Shown in pieces: positions 27,088-34,199 of a stretch of DNA of 64,000 nt. The DNA comes from Prosthecobacter debontii (GTDB lineage Bacteria; Verrucomicrobiota; Verrucomicrobiia; Chthoniobacterales; Chthoniobacteraceae): the NCBI GenBank assembly GCA_945905735.1, contig CAMDQC010000004.1:1-64000 (forward strand), in the 5' to 3' direction. The notes beneath the pieces are model-generated. The model saw only the letters and a program-made list of their open reading frames with translations. It made no database searches and was not told the origin of the DNA. Position numbers and translations under genes: made by a program. Position 1 is the first letter of the stretch. Every line of letters starts with the position of its first letter.

Positions 27088-27576
27088 ATGCTCATCCGCC
27101 TTCTCTGCCTCTGCGCCGCACTCGCCCTCGCCGCTTGCTCCACCCGCAAGCTGCCGAAATACGAACGACCAATCGCCAAGACACAATTCCAGCGCGTCCG
27201 CACGACCGCCTACACGCACACCGAGTCCGACCACCTCGCCTACGGCTGCAAGACCGCGTGCGGCACCACGCTCCAATGCGGCCACCTGAACAGCGCCGCC
27301 GCCGACTGGTCCCGCTGGCCAAAAGGAACCGTCTTCCGCATCTGCGACACGGGCGAGATATGCCGCGTGGACGACATCGGCTGGGCGCTCTCGGGCCGCA
27401 ACACCATAGACATTTACAAGCCCAGCCGCAGCGCCATGAACGCATGGGGCGTGCGAAACGTGGACATCGAAATCCTCGAATGGGGCACCCCGCAAGAGAG
27501 CTTTAACATCCTCAAACCACGTGCCCGTTTCCCGCATGTGAAACGGATGCTGGATGACCTGAAGCGCGATATTTAG
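27088..27576 (+). CDS. 3D-domain (double-psi beta barrel) lipoprotein
   Basis: A 162-residue lipoprotein; the lipobox is LAAC within LALAACSTRK. The mature part carries a 3D domain, with RTTAYTHTESDH at its start and the acidic signature CRVDDIGWALSGRNTIDIY near the end. This domain is shared with MltA-type lytic transglycosylases and relatives, suggesting a role on peptidoglycan; no complete transglycosylase domain is present. The end lies five bases from the convergent release-factor-like gene. Confidence 0.72.
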   Translation: MLIRLLCLCAALALAACSTRKLPKYERPIAKTQFQRVRTTAYTHTESDHLAYGCKTACGTTLQCGHLNSAAADWSRWPKGTVFRICDTGEICRVDDIGWALSGRNTIDIYKPSRSAMNAWGVRNVDIEILEWGTPQESFNILKPRARFPHVKRMLDDLKRDI

Positions 27577-27581
27577 CGCGC

Positions 27582-27980
27582 TCAAAAATCCTTCGAGCGC
27601 AGCTTCTTCACATCGGAGCGTTTCTTTTTCGAGGCCAGCATCCGCTGCTTCACCTTCCACGGGCGCTTCGCCGTCTGCCGCCGCACCTTTTCCTTCGCGC
27701 TCTTCGCGGCCTTCTTCGCCGCGTCGCGCGCTTCTGCGATGGCGTCAAAAATCCTCTCCCACGCAAGCTCGCGGTTCTGCGCCTGCGAGCGCGTGTCTTG
27801 CGCGGTGACGCCGGTGCCGGTGGGCAAATGCGAGACGCTGACGGCGGTGGAAACCTTGTTCACATTCTGCCCGCCGGGCCCGCTGCTGCGGTGGAAGTTT
27901 TCCTCGAAGTCCTCCAGCCGCAAATCCAGCGCCTTCGCACGAGCGAGTCGGAATGCCTGAAAGTCGGATGCGGTTTGCAT
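27582..27980 (-). CDS. Class I release factor-domain protein (ArfB-like)
   Basis: A 132-residue protein containing the peptidyl-tRNA hydrolysis motif SSGPGGQNVNKVSTAV at about residues 32-47. The C-terminal tail is long and basic (KAAKSAKEKVRRQTAKRPWK and beyond). This is the layout of ArfB/YaeJ, which inserts its basic tail into the empty mRNA channel of stalled ribosomes and frees the nascent chain. The stop-codon recognition domain of RF1/RF2 is absent. ArfB is the best guess; other RF-H-type proteins are possible. Confidence 0.75.
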   Translation of the reverse strand: MQTASDFQAFRLARAKALDLRLEDFEENFHRSSGPGGQNVNKVSTAVSVSHLPTGTGVTAQDTRSQAQNRELAWERIFDAIAEARDAAKKAAKSAKEKVRRQTAKRPWKVKQRMLASKKKRSDVKKLRSKDF

Positions 27981-28074
27981 GGCTGGCGATTAGCAGACGC
28001 GGCGGGTGAAGCGAATAAATGTTTCCCGCATAGACAAAACGCTCACTTTACCCCGCTATACGCGGACAAATTTC

Positions 28075-29064
28075 ATGTCGAACAACACTCAGGAAATCAC
28101 CAACCGGGTCAAAGAACACTCCGCGTGGGTCGAAGGGCTACAACGCGAAGTCGCGAAGGTCGTCGTCGGTCAACGCTACCTCATCGAAGGGCTGCTCGTC
28201 GGCTTGCTCACCAACGGTCACGTCTTGCTAGAAGGTGTGCCGGGGCTGGCAAAGACGCTCACGGTGAAGACGCTCAGCTCGGCGATTCGCACGGGCTTTA
28301 GCCGCATCCAGTTCACGCCCGACCTGCTGCCCGCCGACCTCATCGGCACCCTCATCTACAATCCCCGCGAGGGCGTCTTCACCACGAAGAAGGGGCCGAT
28401 TTTCTCGAACCTTATCCTCGCCGATGAAATCAACCGCGCACCCGCGAAAGTGCAGTCCGCCTTGCTCGAAGCGATGCAAGAGCGGCAAGTCACCCTCGGC
28501 GACACGACGCATAAATTGCCCGACCCTTTCCTCGTCCTCGCGACCCAAAACCCGCTGGAGCAAGAAGGCACCTACCAGCTCCCCGAAGCGCAACTCGACC
28601 GCTTTTTGCTCAAACTCAAAGTCGGCTACCCGACCAAAGTCGAAGAGCGCCAAATCCTCGACCTCATGGGCACGAGCGCGCCAAAGCTCGACGTTTCAGC
28701 CGTCGTCGAGCCCGAACAAATCCTCCGCGCCCGCGAACTGGTGAACAGCATCTACATCGACGACCGGGTGAAGGACTACATCGTGGACATCGTCTTCGCG
28801 ACCCGCGAACCCGCCGCCTACAAACTGCAAATGAGCGGGCTCATCCGCTACGGAGCCAGCCCCCGCGCCACCATCGCCCTCACACTCGCCGCCCGAGCCA
28901 AAGCCTTCCTCAGCGGACGCGGCTACGTCACCCCGCAAGACGTAAAAAGCATCGGCCTAGACGTGCTCCGCCACCGCGTAGCCGTGACCTACGAAGCCGA
29001 AGCCGAAGACCTCACCAGCGAGAAGATCGTGGAGAAGATTTTCGCGACGCTGCCAGTGCCGTAG
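28075..29064 (+). CDS. MoxR-family AAA+ ATPase
   Basis: A 329-residue AAA+ protein. Walker A is EGVPGLAKTLTVK near residue 50, Walker B NLILADEINRAPAKVQSALL near 115, then sensor 1 (VLATQNPLEQEGTYQLPEAQ) and the lid domain. The ATG at 28075 starts MSNNTQEITNRVKEH, typical for the family. MoxR proteins act as chaperone-like remodelers together with von Willebrand A-domain partners, which follow here (DUF58, BatA, BatB). It heads the Bat-type operon. Confidence 0.92.
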   Translation: MSNNTQEITNRVKEHSAWVEGLQREVAKVVVGQRYLIEGLLVGLLTNGHVLLEGVPGLAKTLTVKTLSSAIRTGFSRIQFTPDLLPADLIGTLIYNPREGVFTTKKGPIFSNLILADEINRAPAKVQSALLEAMQERQVTLGDTTHKLPDPFLVLATQNPLEQEGTYQLPEAQLDRFLLKLKVGYPTKVEERQILDLMGTSAPKLDVSAVVEPEQILRARELVNSIYIDDRVKDYIVDIVFATREPAAYKLQMSGLIRYGASPRATIALTLAARAKAFLSGRGYVTPQDVKSIGLDVLRHRVAVTYEAEAEDLTSEKIVEKIFATLPVP

Positions 29065-29071
29065 GGAGTGG

Positions 29072-29099
29072 TGACTTGTGACTTGTAAGATGTGATTTG
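29072..29099 (+). repeat. Heptamer repeats, left flank of four-helix-bundle gene
   Basis: Four 7-base units in phase: TGACTTG, TGACTTG, TAAGATG, TGATTTG. They begin eight bases after the moxR stop and end ten bases before the ATG of the four-helix-bundle gene. They are inverted relative to the units at 29575-29609. Confidence 0.8.
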
Positions 29100-29108
29100 T
29101 TGTAGCCT

Positions 29109-29537
29109 ATGCCGCTTGCCAAAACTGTTCGTGATTTGGAGGTCTATCAGATGGGACTTTCTGCTGCTAAAAGCGTGTTTTTGCTCACGAAGCGATTTCC
29201 TGCCGATGAGCGGTTTTCGCTCACGGATCAAATTCGCAGGAGTAGTCGCGCAGTGACGGCAATGCTTGCCGAGGCTTGGGGACGAAGGCGCTACAAGGCT
29301 TCCTTTGTGAACAAGCTCGATGATGCGATGGGGGAAGCGAACGAGGTGCAAGCATGGCTCGATCATGCACGCGAATGCGGCTACATCACGCAGGCAGAAG
29401 TTGTAGATCTCGACATTCGCTACCAGCACATTGGCGGGAAACTCAGCCGGATGATTGATAGAGCAGACGACTTTTGCAAATACGCGCCATCCACCGACTA
29501 CAGAACCATCACAAAAGACCCACGCGCGGAATCATGA
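29109..29537 (+). CDS. Four-helix bundle protein (S23/IVP-like)
   Basis: A 142-residue, all-helical protein of the four-helix-bundle family named after 23S rRNA intervening-sequence proteins. It opens VRDLEVYQMGLSAAKSVFLL and has the family core LTDQIRRSSRAVTAMLAEAW then NEVQAWLDHARECGYI. The family also contains the Avd accessory protein of diversity-generating retroelements, but I see no reverse transcriptase here. The gene sits alone between moxR and the DUF58 gene, which are normally adjacent. It is bracketed by inverted heptamer repeats, suggesting an inserted unit. Its function is unknown. Confidence 0.8.
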   Translation: MPLAKTVRDLEVYQMGLSAAKSVFLLTKRFPADERFSLTDQIRRSSRAVTAMLAEAWGRRRYKASFVNKLDDAMGEANEVQAWLDHARECGYITQAEVVDLDIRYQHIGGKLSRMIDRADDFCKYAPSTDYRTITKDPRAES

Positions 29538-29574
29538 TCACCGAATTCAGAAAACGGGTCGTGCGGGAGCCCCA

Positions 29575-29609
29575 CAAGTCACCGCTCACAAGTCACAAGT
29601 CACAAGTGC
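29575..29609 (-). repeat. Heptamer repeats, right flank of four-helix-bundle gene
   Basis: Five 7-base units on the plus strand: CAAGTCA, CCGCTCA, CAAGTCA, CAAGTCA, CAAGTGC. These are the reverse complement of the TGACTTG family to the left. The array ends four bases before the ATG of the DUF58 gene. Confidence 0.8.
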
Positions 29610-29613
29610 TCTG

Positions 29614-30501
29614 ATGGAATCCGCCCGCGACATCCTCAAAAAAATCCGCCAGCTAGAGCTAAAGACTCGCGGCATGATCGACGCCGCTTTCTCCGGTCAG
29701 TATCGGTCTGTTTTCAAAGGACGCGGGATGAACTTTGAGGAAGTGCGGGAGTATCAGCCGGGGGATGAGGTGCGGGCGATTGATTGGAATGTCACGGCTC
29801 GGACGGGCGATGCGTATATTAAGAAGTTCACGGAGGAGCGGGAGCTGACGGTGATGCTTGTGGTGGATGTCTCGGCTTCGGGGGAGTTTGGGAGCGTGAA
29901 TCTGAGCAAGCGCGAGCTGGCGGCGGAAGTGGCTTGTTTGTTCGCGTTCAGCGCGATTCGGAACAACGACAAAGTGGGCTGCATTTTGTTTTCGGATCAC
30001 GTCGAGCTGATGGTTCCGCCCGCGAAAGGGCGGGCTCACGCGCTGCGCATTATCCGCGAGATTTTGTTCTTCGAGCCGAAGGGGCGCGGGACGAATGTGG
30101 CGTGTGCGCTGGAGGCGATGAACCGCGTGCTGTCTCGGCGAGCGGTGGTTTTCCTCGTGAGCGATTTTCAGGCGGCGGACTTTTCAAAGCCGATGAATGT
30201 CGCGGCGCGGCGGCACGATATGGTGGCGATCCCGGTGGTGGACCCCGGCGAGCTGGAGCTGCCGGATGTCGGGCGCGTCGTGCTGGAAGACGCGGAGACG
30301 GGCGAGCGGATGGTCATCAATACGAGCGATCGGCGCACGCGGCTGCGGTTTGCGGAGAACATCGGCGGGCCGCTGGAGCAATGGCCCGCATACTTCCGGC
30401 GGTATGGCGTGGAATCCATCACGCTGCGGACGGACCAAGATTACGTCCCCGCGCTGCGGCGGTTTTTTAAGCAGCGGACGAGTCGGCTTTTGCACGGATG
30501 A
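29614..30501 (+). CDS. DUF58 protein (vWA-like partner of MoxR)
   Basis: A 295-residue DUF58 protein. Diagnostic motifs are RGMNFEEVREYQPGDEVRAI and DWNVTARTGDAYIKKF. A von Willebrand A-like fold follows, containing LVVDVSASGEFGS (D-x-S-x-S variant) and VVFLVSDFQ. DUF58 genes nearly always follow moxR; here 549 bases of inserted material separate them. It ends in an ATGA overlap with the next gene. It probably acts as the cytoplasmic partner of the ATPase in envelope maintenance. Confidence 0.9.
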   Translation: MESARDILKKIRQLELKTRGMIDAAFSGQYRSVFKGRGMNFEEVREYQPGDEVRAIDWNVTARTGDAYIKKFTEERELTVMLVVDVSASGEFGSVNLSKRELAAEVACLFAFSAIRNNDKVGCILFSDHVELMVPPAKGRAHALRIIREILFFEPKGRGTNVACALEAMNRVLSRRAVVFLVSDFQAADFSKPMNVAARRHDMVAIPVVDPGELELPDVGRVVLEDAETGERMVINTSDRRTRLRFAENIGGPLEQWPAYFRRYGVESITLRTDQDYVPALRRFFKQRTSRLLHG

Positions 30502-31187
30502 AAAGAACGACGCCAAACTACGAGCCGACAGGCTTTGGACTGCGGCAGCCTGCTGCCGCCTTCCCCCCCCGCAGCCTGCTGCGGAGTCTCGCCAGCAGGC
30601 TGGCGGGGGGAAAGCTACAGCAGGCTGTAGCACTCCAAAGCCTTGCGGCATCCGCGCACGCCGCTATCCAAGGAGCACCGCAAACGCCCGAAGCTCCCGA
30701 TCCGCTCGCCGAGCTGCGCGACAATGCGCGGCTGGTCGAGGTGCCTTGGCCGGAGTGGGTTTGGTGGGCGATTGGGGCGGGCTCGCTGCTCGTTGTGGCG
30801 CTCATCGTTTGGGGCACTGTTCGCTTTATAAAGAGCCGCCCGAAACCTCTGCCGCCGACTCCGCGCGAGTTGGCGATGCGGGCGCTCAATACGCTGCGTG
30901 GGAAGATGCTGGATGCGGAGCCTTATGCGTTCAGCGTGGAGGTGTCGGATGTGCTGCGGACGTTTATCAGCGCGCATTACGCGCTGTTTGCGACGCAGCA
31001 GACTTCGCCGGAGTTTCTGGCGAGCATCGCGTCGTCGCCGCGATTTTCGCCGCAAGACCGTGAGGCGCTGGCTACGTTTTTGGAGCGGTGCGATTTGCTG
31101 AAGTTCGCACGAGTGGAGGCGGGCTCGGGGGAAAATATGGAGCTGCTGCGCGAGGCGGAGGCGTTTGTGCAAGGAGGAGGAAGATGA
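30498..31187 (+). CDS. DUF4381-like membrane protein with in-frame palindromic insertion
   Basis: A 229-residue protein of the Bat operon. One membrane helix lies at about 87-108 (WVWWAIGAGSLLVVALIVWG), followed by a soluble domain with PRELAMRALNTL and FSVEVSDVLRTFISAHYAL, which fits DUF4381. Residues 12-48 are encoded by a palindromic DNA element and look unrelated to the family. They interrupt what was probably a signal peptide, because the downstream remnant LAASAHAAIQ looks like a cleavage region. Whether the protein is still exported is unclear. Start and stop overlap the neighbours (ATGA). Confidence 0.7.
   Translation: MKRTTPNYEPTGFGLRQPAAAFPPRSLLRSLASRLAGGKLQQAVALQSLAASAHAAIQGAPQTPEAPDPLAELRDNARLVEVPWPEWVWWAIGAGSLLVVALIVWGTVRFIKSRPKPLPPTPRELAMRALNTLRGKMLDAEPYAFSVEVSDVLRTFISAHYALFATQQTSPEFLASIASSPRFSPQDREALATFLERCDLLKFARVEAGSGENMELLREAEAFVQGGGR
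30531..30642. repeat. Palindromic element inside the DUF4381 gene
   Basis: A 112-base inverted repeat with 38-base arms (30531-30568 and 30605-30642, 32 matches). It contains four small hairpins sharing the core CAGCCTGCTG or its complement: 30542-30559, 30569-30584, 30590-30605 and 30614-30631. The stem bases next to the core differ between hairpins but stay paired (for example GCGG/CCGC versus GCTA/TAGC). It is read through in frame. Confidence 0.85.
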
Positions 31188-32197
31188 GATTCGGCGATGT
31201 GCTCAATTTCGCCGCGCCATGGTGGCTGCTGGGGATTCCGCTGCTGCTCGCGCTCTCGTGGATGCTGGGAGGGCGCGGGCCGACGGCGGCGATTCGGTTT
31301 TCATCGCTTTTGGGGATGCGCGGCGTGGGTCGTGTGAAGCCTTCTGGCTGGCGAGGATTTGGCGCGGGGCTGATGATGCTGGCGCTGGCGCTTTGCTTTG
31401 TCGCGCTGTCGCGTCCGCAGCTCGGTAGCTCGAACGAAACCATCGAGTCGTCGGGCGTGGACATCGTGCTGGCGCTAGACGTCTCAACCTCGATGTTGGC
31501 TGAGGATTTCACGCTCGGCGGGCAGCGGGCGAATCGGCTGGAGGCGGTGAAGGATGTAACGCGGCGCTTCATCGGAGGTCGGCCCAACGACCGAATCGGC
31601 ATCGTGGCGTTTGCGGGGCGTCCGTATCTCGTGAGCCCGCTGACGCTGGACCATGCTTGGCTGGAGAAGAATCTGGAGCGACTGCGCACGGGGCTCGTGG
31701 AGGATGGAACATCCGTCGGCGCGGCGCTCTCCAGCGCGGCGAATCGGCTCAAGGACAAGCCTTCAAAAAGTAAGATTCTCGTGCTGCTGACGGATGGCGA
31801 TGAGACGATCAAAACCGTGCCGCCGAACACAGCGGCGGAGGCGGCGAAAGCGATGGGTATCAAGATTTACACCATCGCGGCAGGGACGAACGGGCTCGCT
31901 CCGTATCCGGCGCAGGACATGTTTGGGCGGAAGGTGTATCGGCAGGTGCAGGTGTCGGTGGATGAGGGTGCGCTGCGGAAGATTGCGGAGATTGGCGGCG
32001 GGCAGTTTTTCCGGGCGACTGATACCGCTTCGCTGAACGAAATTTTCGCGCAGATCGACAAGCTGGAGAAGACGGAGGTGAAGCTGAACAAGAAGGTGGA
32101 TTGGCGCGACTTCTACCACGCCTTCCTCGGCGCAGGGCTGGCTCTGGCGCTATTGCACTGGCTTTTGAGTCAGACGATTTGGAGGACGATTCCATGA
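31184..32197 (+). CDS. batA: BatA-like von Willebrand A-domain membrane protein
   Basis: A 337-residue protein. Two membrane segments (about 9-27 and 61-78) precede a vWA domain with an intact metal site: LALDVSTSMLAEDF (D-x-S-x-S), then GTSVGAAL and LLTDGDE. A C-terminal membrane helix ends the protein (ALALLHWLL). BatA/BatB proteins were named for aerotolerance in Bacteroides, and their complexes are thought to act in the periplasm. It begins at ATG 31184 overlapping the previous stop, and ends overlapping the next start. Confidence 0.85.
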   Translation: MRFGDVLNFAAPWWLLGIPLLLALSWMLGGRGPTAAIRFSSLLGMRGVGRVKPSGWRGFGAGLMMLALALCFVALSRPQLGSSNETIESSGVDIVLALDVSTSMLAEDFTLGGQRANRLEAVKDVTRRFIGGRPNDRIGIVAFAGRPYLVSPLTLDHAWLEKNLERLRTGLVEDGTSVGAALSSAANRLKDKPSKSKILVLLTDGDETIKTVPPNTAAEAAKAMGIKIYTIAAGTNGLAPYPAQDMFGRKVYRQVQVSVDEGALRKIAEIGGGQFFRATDTASLNEIFAQIDKLEKTEVKLNKKVDWRDFYHAFLGAGLALALLHWLLSQTIWRTIP

Positions 32198-34197
32198 TGA
32201 CTTTTGCGGCTCCAGTTTGGCTTTGGGCGTTGGCGGCTTTTCCGTTTCTCATCGCGCTGTATTTGCGGGGAGAAAGTGCGCGGCGTGCGGCGCTGAATCG
32301 GCTCATCGCGGCGCGGCTGCAATCGCGACTGGCGGGGGGCGTGAGCGTGGGCAGGCGGCGCGTGGTTTTTGCGCTGATGATGCTGGGCGTGGCGTTCGGA
32401 ATTTTGGCGCTGGCGCGTCCGCAGTGGGGCTTTTCCTGGGATGAGCGGCGCGATATGGGGCGCGATGTGATCATCGCGGTGGATACGTCGCGCTCGATGC
32501 TGGCGGCGGACCTTCAGCCGAGTCGGCTGAAGCGTGCGAAGCTGGCGGCGCAGGATTTACTTACGCACATCAAGGGCGACCGCGTGGGCGTGATTGCGTT
32601 TGCGGGCTCGTCGTTCTTGCAGGCTCCGCTGACGGCGGATTTTGCGGCGACGATTGATACGCTGGCGGAGCTGGATACGGACATCATCCCGCGCGGCGGG
32701 ACGAATCTCACGGAGGCAATTACGGCGGCGGACGATGCCTTTGGAAAAGGCGAGAGCGAGCACCGGGCGCTCATTATTTTCACCGACGGCGAGGAACTCG
32801 AAGATGACGCGGTGAAGGCGGCGCGGGATCACAAGGACAAGTTCCGCATTTTTACCGTGGGTCTCGGCTCTGCGGAAGGCGCGCTGATCCCGATGCCGAA
32901 TGAACGCGGCGGCACGCAGTTTGTCAGAGATGAGCGCGGTGAATACGTTAAATCCAAACTTGACGAGAAACGGCTACGAGAGGTTGCGGAAGCAGGCGGC
33001 GGCTTCTATGTTCATCTCCAGAACGGTCCCGCCGAAATGCGGCAAATCGCAACGGAGGGCCTCGGCGCCATGAAGGAAACCAGCACGACAGAATCTCATT
33101 TTTCAAAACGCCCAAACGAATGGTATCAGTGGCCGCTCGCAGCGGCGGTGGCCTGCTGGGTGGCCGCCTTGCTCGTGGGCGAGCGGAAGCGTGTCGCGGC
33201 TGCGCTGGCGCTCCTTTTAGCGCAGTCGGCTCAGGCGAAAGATGAAGGGCAGAGTCTCTTCGCGAAGTCGGATTACGCAGGCGCAGCGAAGGTTTTCGAG
33301 GAGCAGCGGGCGAAGCGAAACGCGCCGGAGTTAGACTACAATCTCGGCGTCAGCGCCTACAAAGCGGGAGACCTCGACAAGGCTGCGGAGGCACTGAGCG
33401 GTGCGCTCGGCGGCGGCGAGGCGGCGCTGCAAACGAAGGCGGCATTCGGATTGGCCAACGTGCTGGCGCGTCGCGGCGTGAAGCAGGAGAAAAAGGAGGA
33501 CAAACTGAGCGACTGGAAAAACGCCATCCAGCACTACGACCGCACACTCGCTCTCAATGCCACGCACCCCGACGCTGCTCACAACCGTGACTTGCTGAAG
33601 AAGCTCATCGCTGACCTCGAAAAGAAAGACGACGAGCAGAAGAAGGACGAAGACAAGAAAGACGACAAAAAGGACGAGGAGAAAAACGATCAGGAAAAGA
33701 AGGAAGACAAAGAGAAGTCAGGCGACGGCAAGCCGGATGAAAAGAAGGACGGGGAGAAGAAAGAGGAGCAAGGCAAGGATGGTGAAAAGAAGTCTGAGCA
33801 GGAGAAGCAGGAAGGCGAAAAAAAGGACGGAAAGGATGGGGAGAAGAAAGATGGAGAGCAGAAGGACGGCGACAAGGGCGAGGAAAAGTCCGGTGAGCAG
33901 AAGGAGAAATCTGACAAGCCCGGCGAGAAGCCCGAGCAGGCTGAACCGCAAAAGGACGGCGAGAAAAAACAGGGCGAGCTAAAGGCCGCGAACCCCGGCG
34001 AGAAGGGCGAAGAGAATGAGCAGGACGCCGCCGAAGCCGCCGAGGAAATGGCCGCAGCCAAAGAAGGCCGCATGACGCAGAAGGACGCCAAGCAGTTGCT
34101 CGACTCGATGCGCAATACGGAGCGCCGCGTCCGCCTTTTAGACCCGCGGCAGGAAACTAACATGCAGAACAAGCCGAGGCCGGAGAAGAACTGGTAG
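32194..34197 (+). CDS. batB: BatB-BatC fusion (vWA plus TPR plus charged tail)
   Basis: A 667-residue fusion. The BatB part has two N-terminal membrane helices, a vWA domain (IAVDTSRSMLAADL, IIFTDGEELED) and a helix near 313-329. A second hydrophobic stretch at about 330-350 looks like a retained BatC signal peptide (VAAALALLLAQSAQA). BatC-type TPRs follow (about 352-456), then roughly 140 residues of almost pure Lys, Glu and Asp (about 469-610). The end ARRLLDSM-like helix region (DAKQLLDSMRNTERRV) is typical of BatC C-termini. Several ATGs at the start are equivalent. Confidence 0.85.
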   Translation: MMTFAAPVWLWALAAFPFLIALYLRGESARRAALNRLIAARLQSRLAGGVSVGRRRVVFALMMLGVAFGILALARPQWGFSWDERRDMGRDVIIAVDTSRSMLAADLQPSRLKRAKLAAQDLLTHIKGDRVGVIAFAGSSFLQAPLTADFAATIDTLAELDTDIIPRGGTNLTEAITAADDAFGKGESEHRALIIFTDGEELEDDAVKAARDHKDKFRIFTVGLGSAEGALIPMPNERGGTQFVRDERGEYVKSKLDEKRLREVAEAGGGFYVHLQNGPAEMRQIATEGLGAMKETSTTESHFSKRPNEWYQWPLAAAVACWVAALLVGERKRVAAALALLLAQSAQAKDEGQSLFAKSDYAGAAKVFEEQRAKRNAPELDYNLGVSAYKAGDLDKAAEALSGALGGGEAALQTKAAFGLANVLARRGVKQEKKEDKLSDWKNAIQHYDRTLALNATHPDAAHNRDLLKKLIADLEKKDDEQKKDEDKKDDKKDEEKNDQEKKEDKEKSGDGKPDEKKDGEKKEEQGKDGEKKSEQEKQEGEKKDGKDGEKKDGEQKDGDKGEEKSGEQKEKSDKPGEKPEQAEPQKDGEKKQGELKAANPGEKGEENEQDAAEAAEEMAAAKEGRMTQKDAKQLLDSMRNTERRVRLLDPRQETNMQNKPRPEKNW

Positions 34198-34199
34198 AT

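Noticed and set aside
25972-27660. 562-residue minus-strand open frame
   Set aside because: It covers the alpha/beta hydrolase and 3D lipoprotein genes in antisense; the plus-strand genes have signal peptides and known motifs.
29109-29537. Diversity-generating retroelement
   Set aside because: The four-helix-bundle family includes Avd, but there is no reverse transcriptase, template repeat or variable repeat nearby.
29072-29609. Heptamer arrays as a CRISPR array
   Set aside because: The units are 7 bases without spacers, lie in inverted orientation around a gene, and no cas gene is near.
30531-30642. Palindrome as a terminator separating DUF58 and DUF4381 transcripts
   Set aside because: It lies inside a continuous reading frame, has no T-run, and the genes on both sides are coupled by ATGA overlaps.
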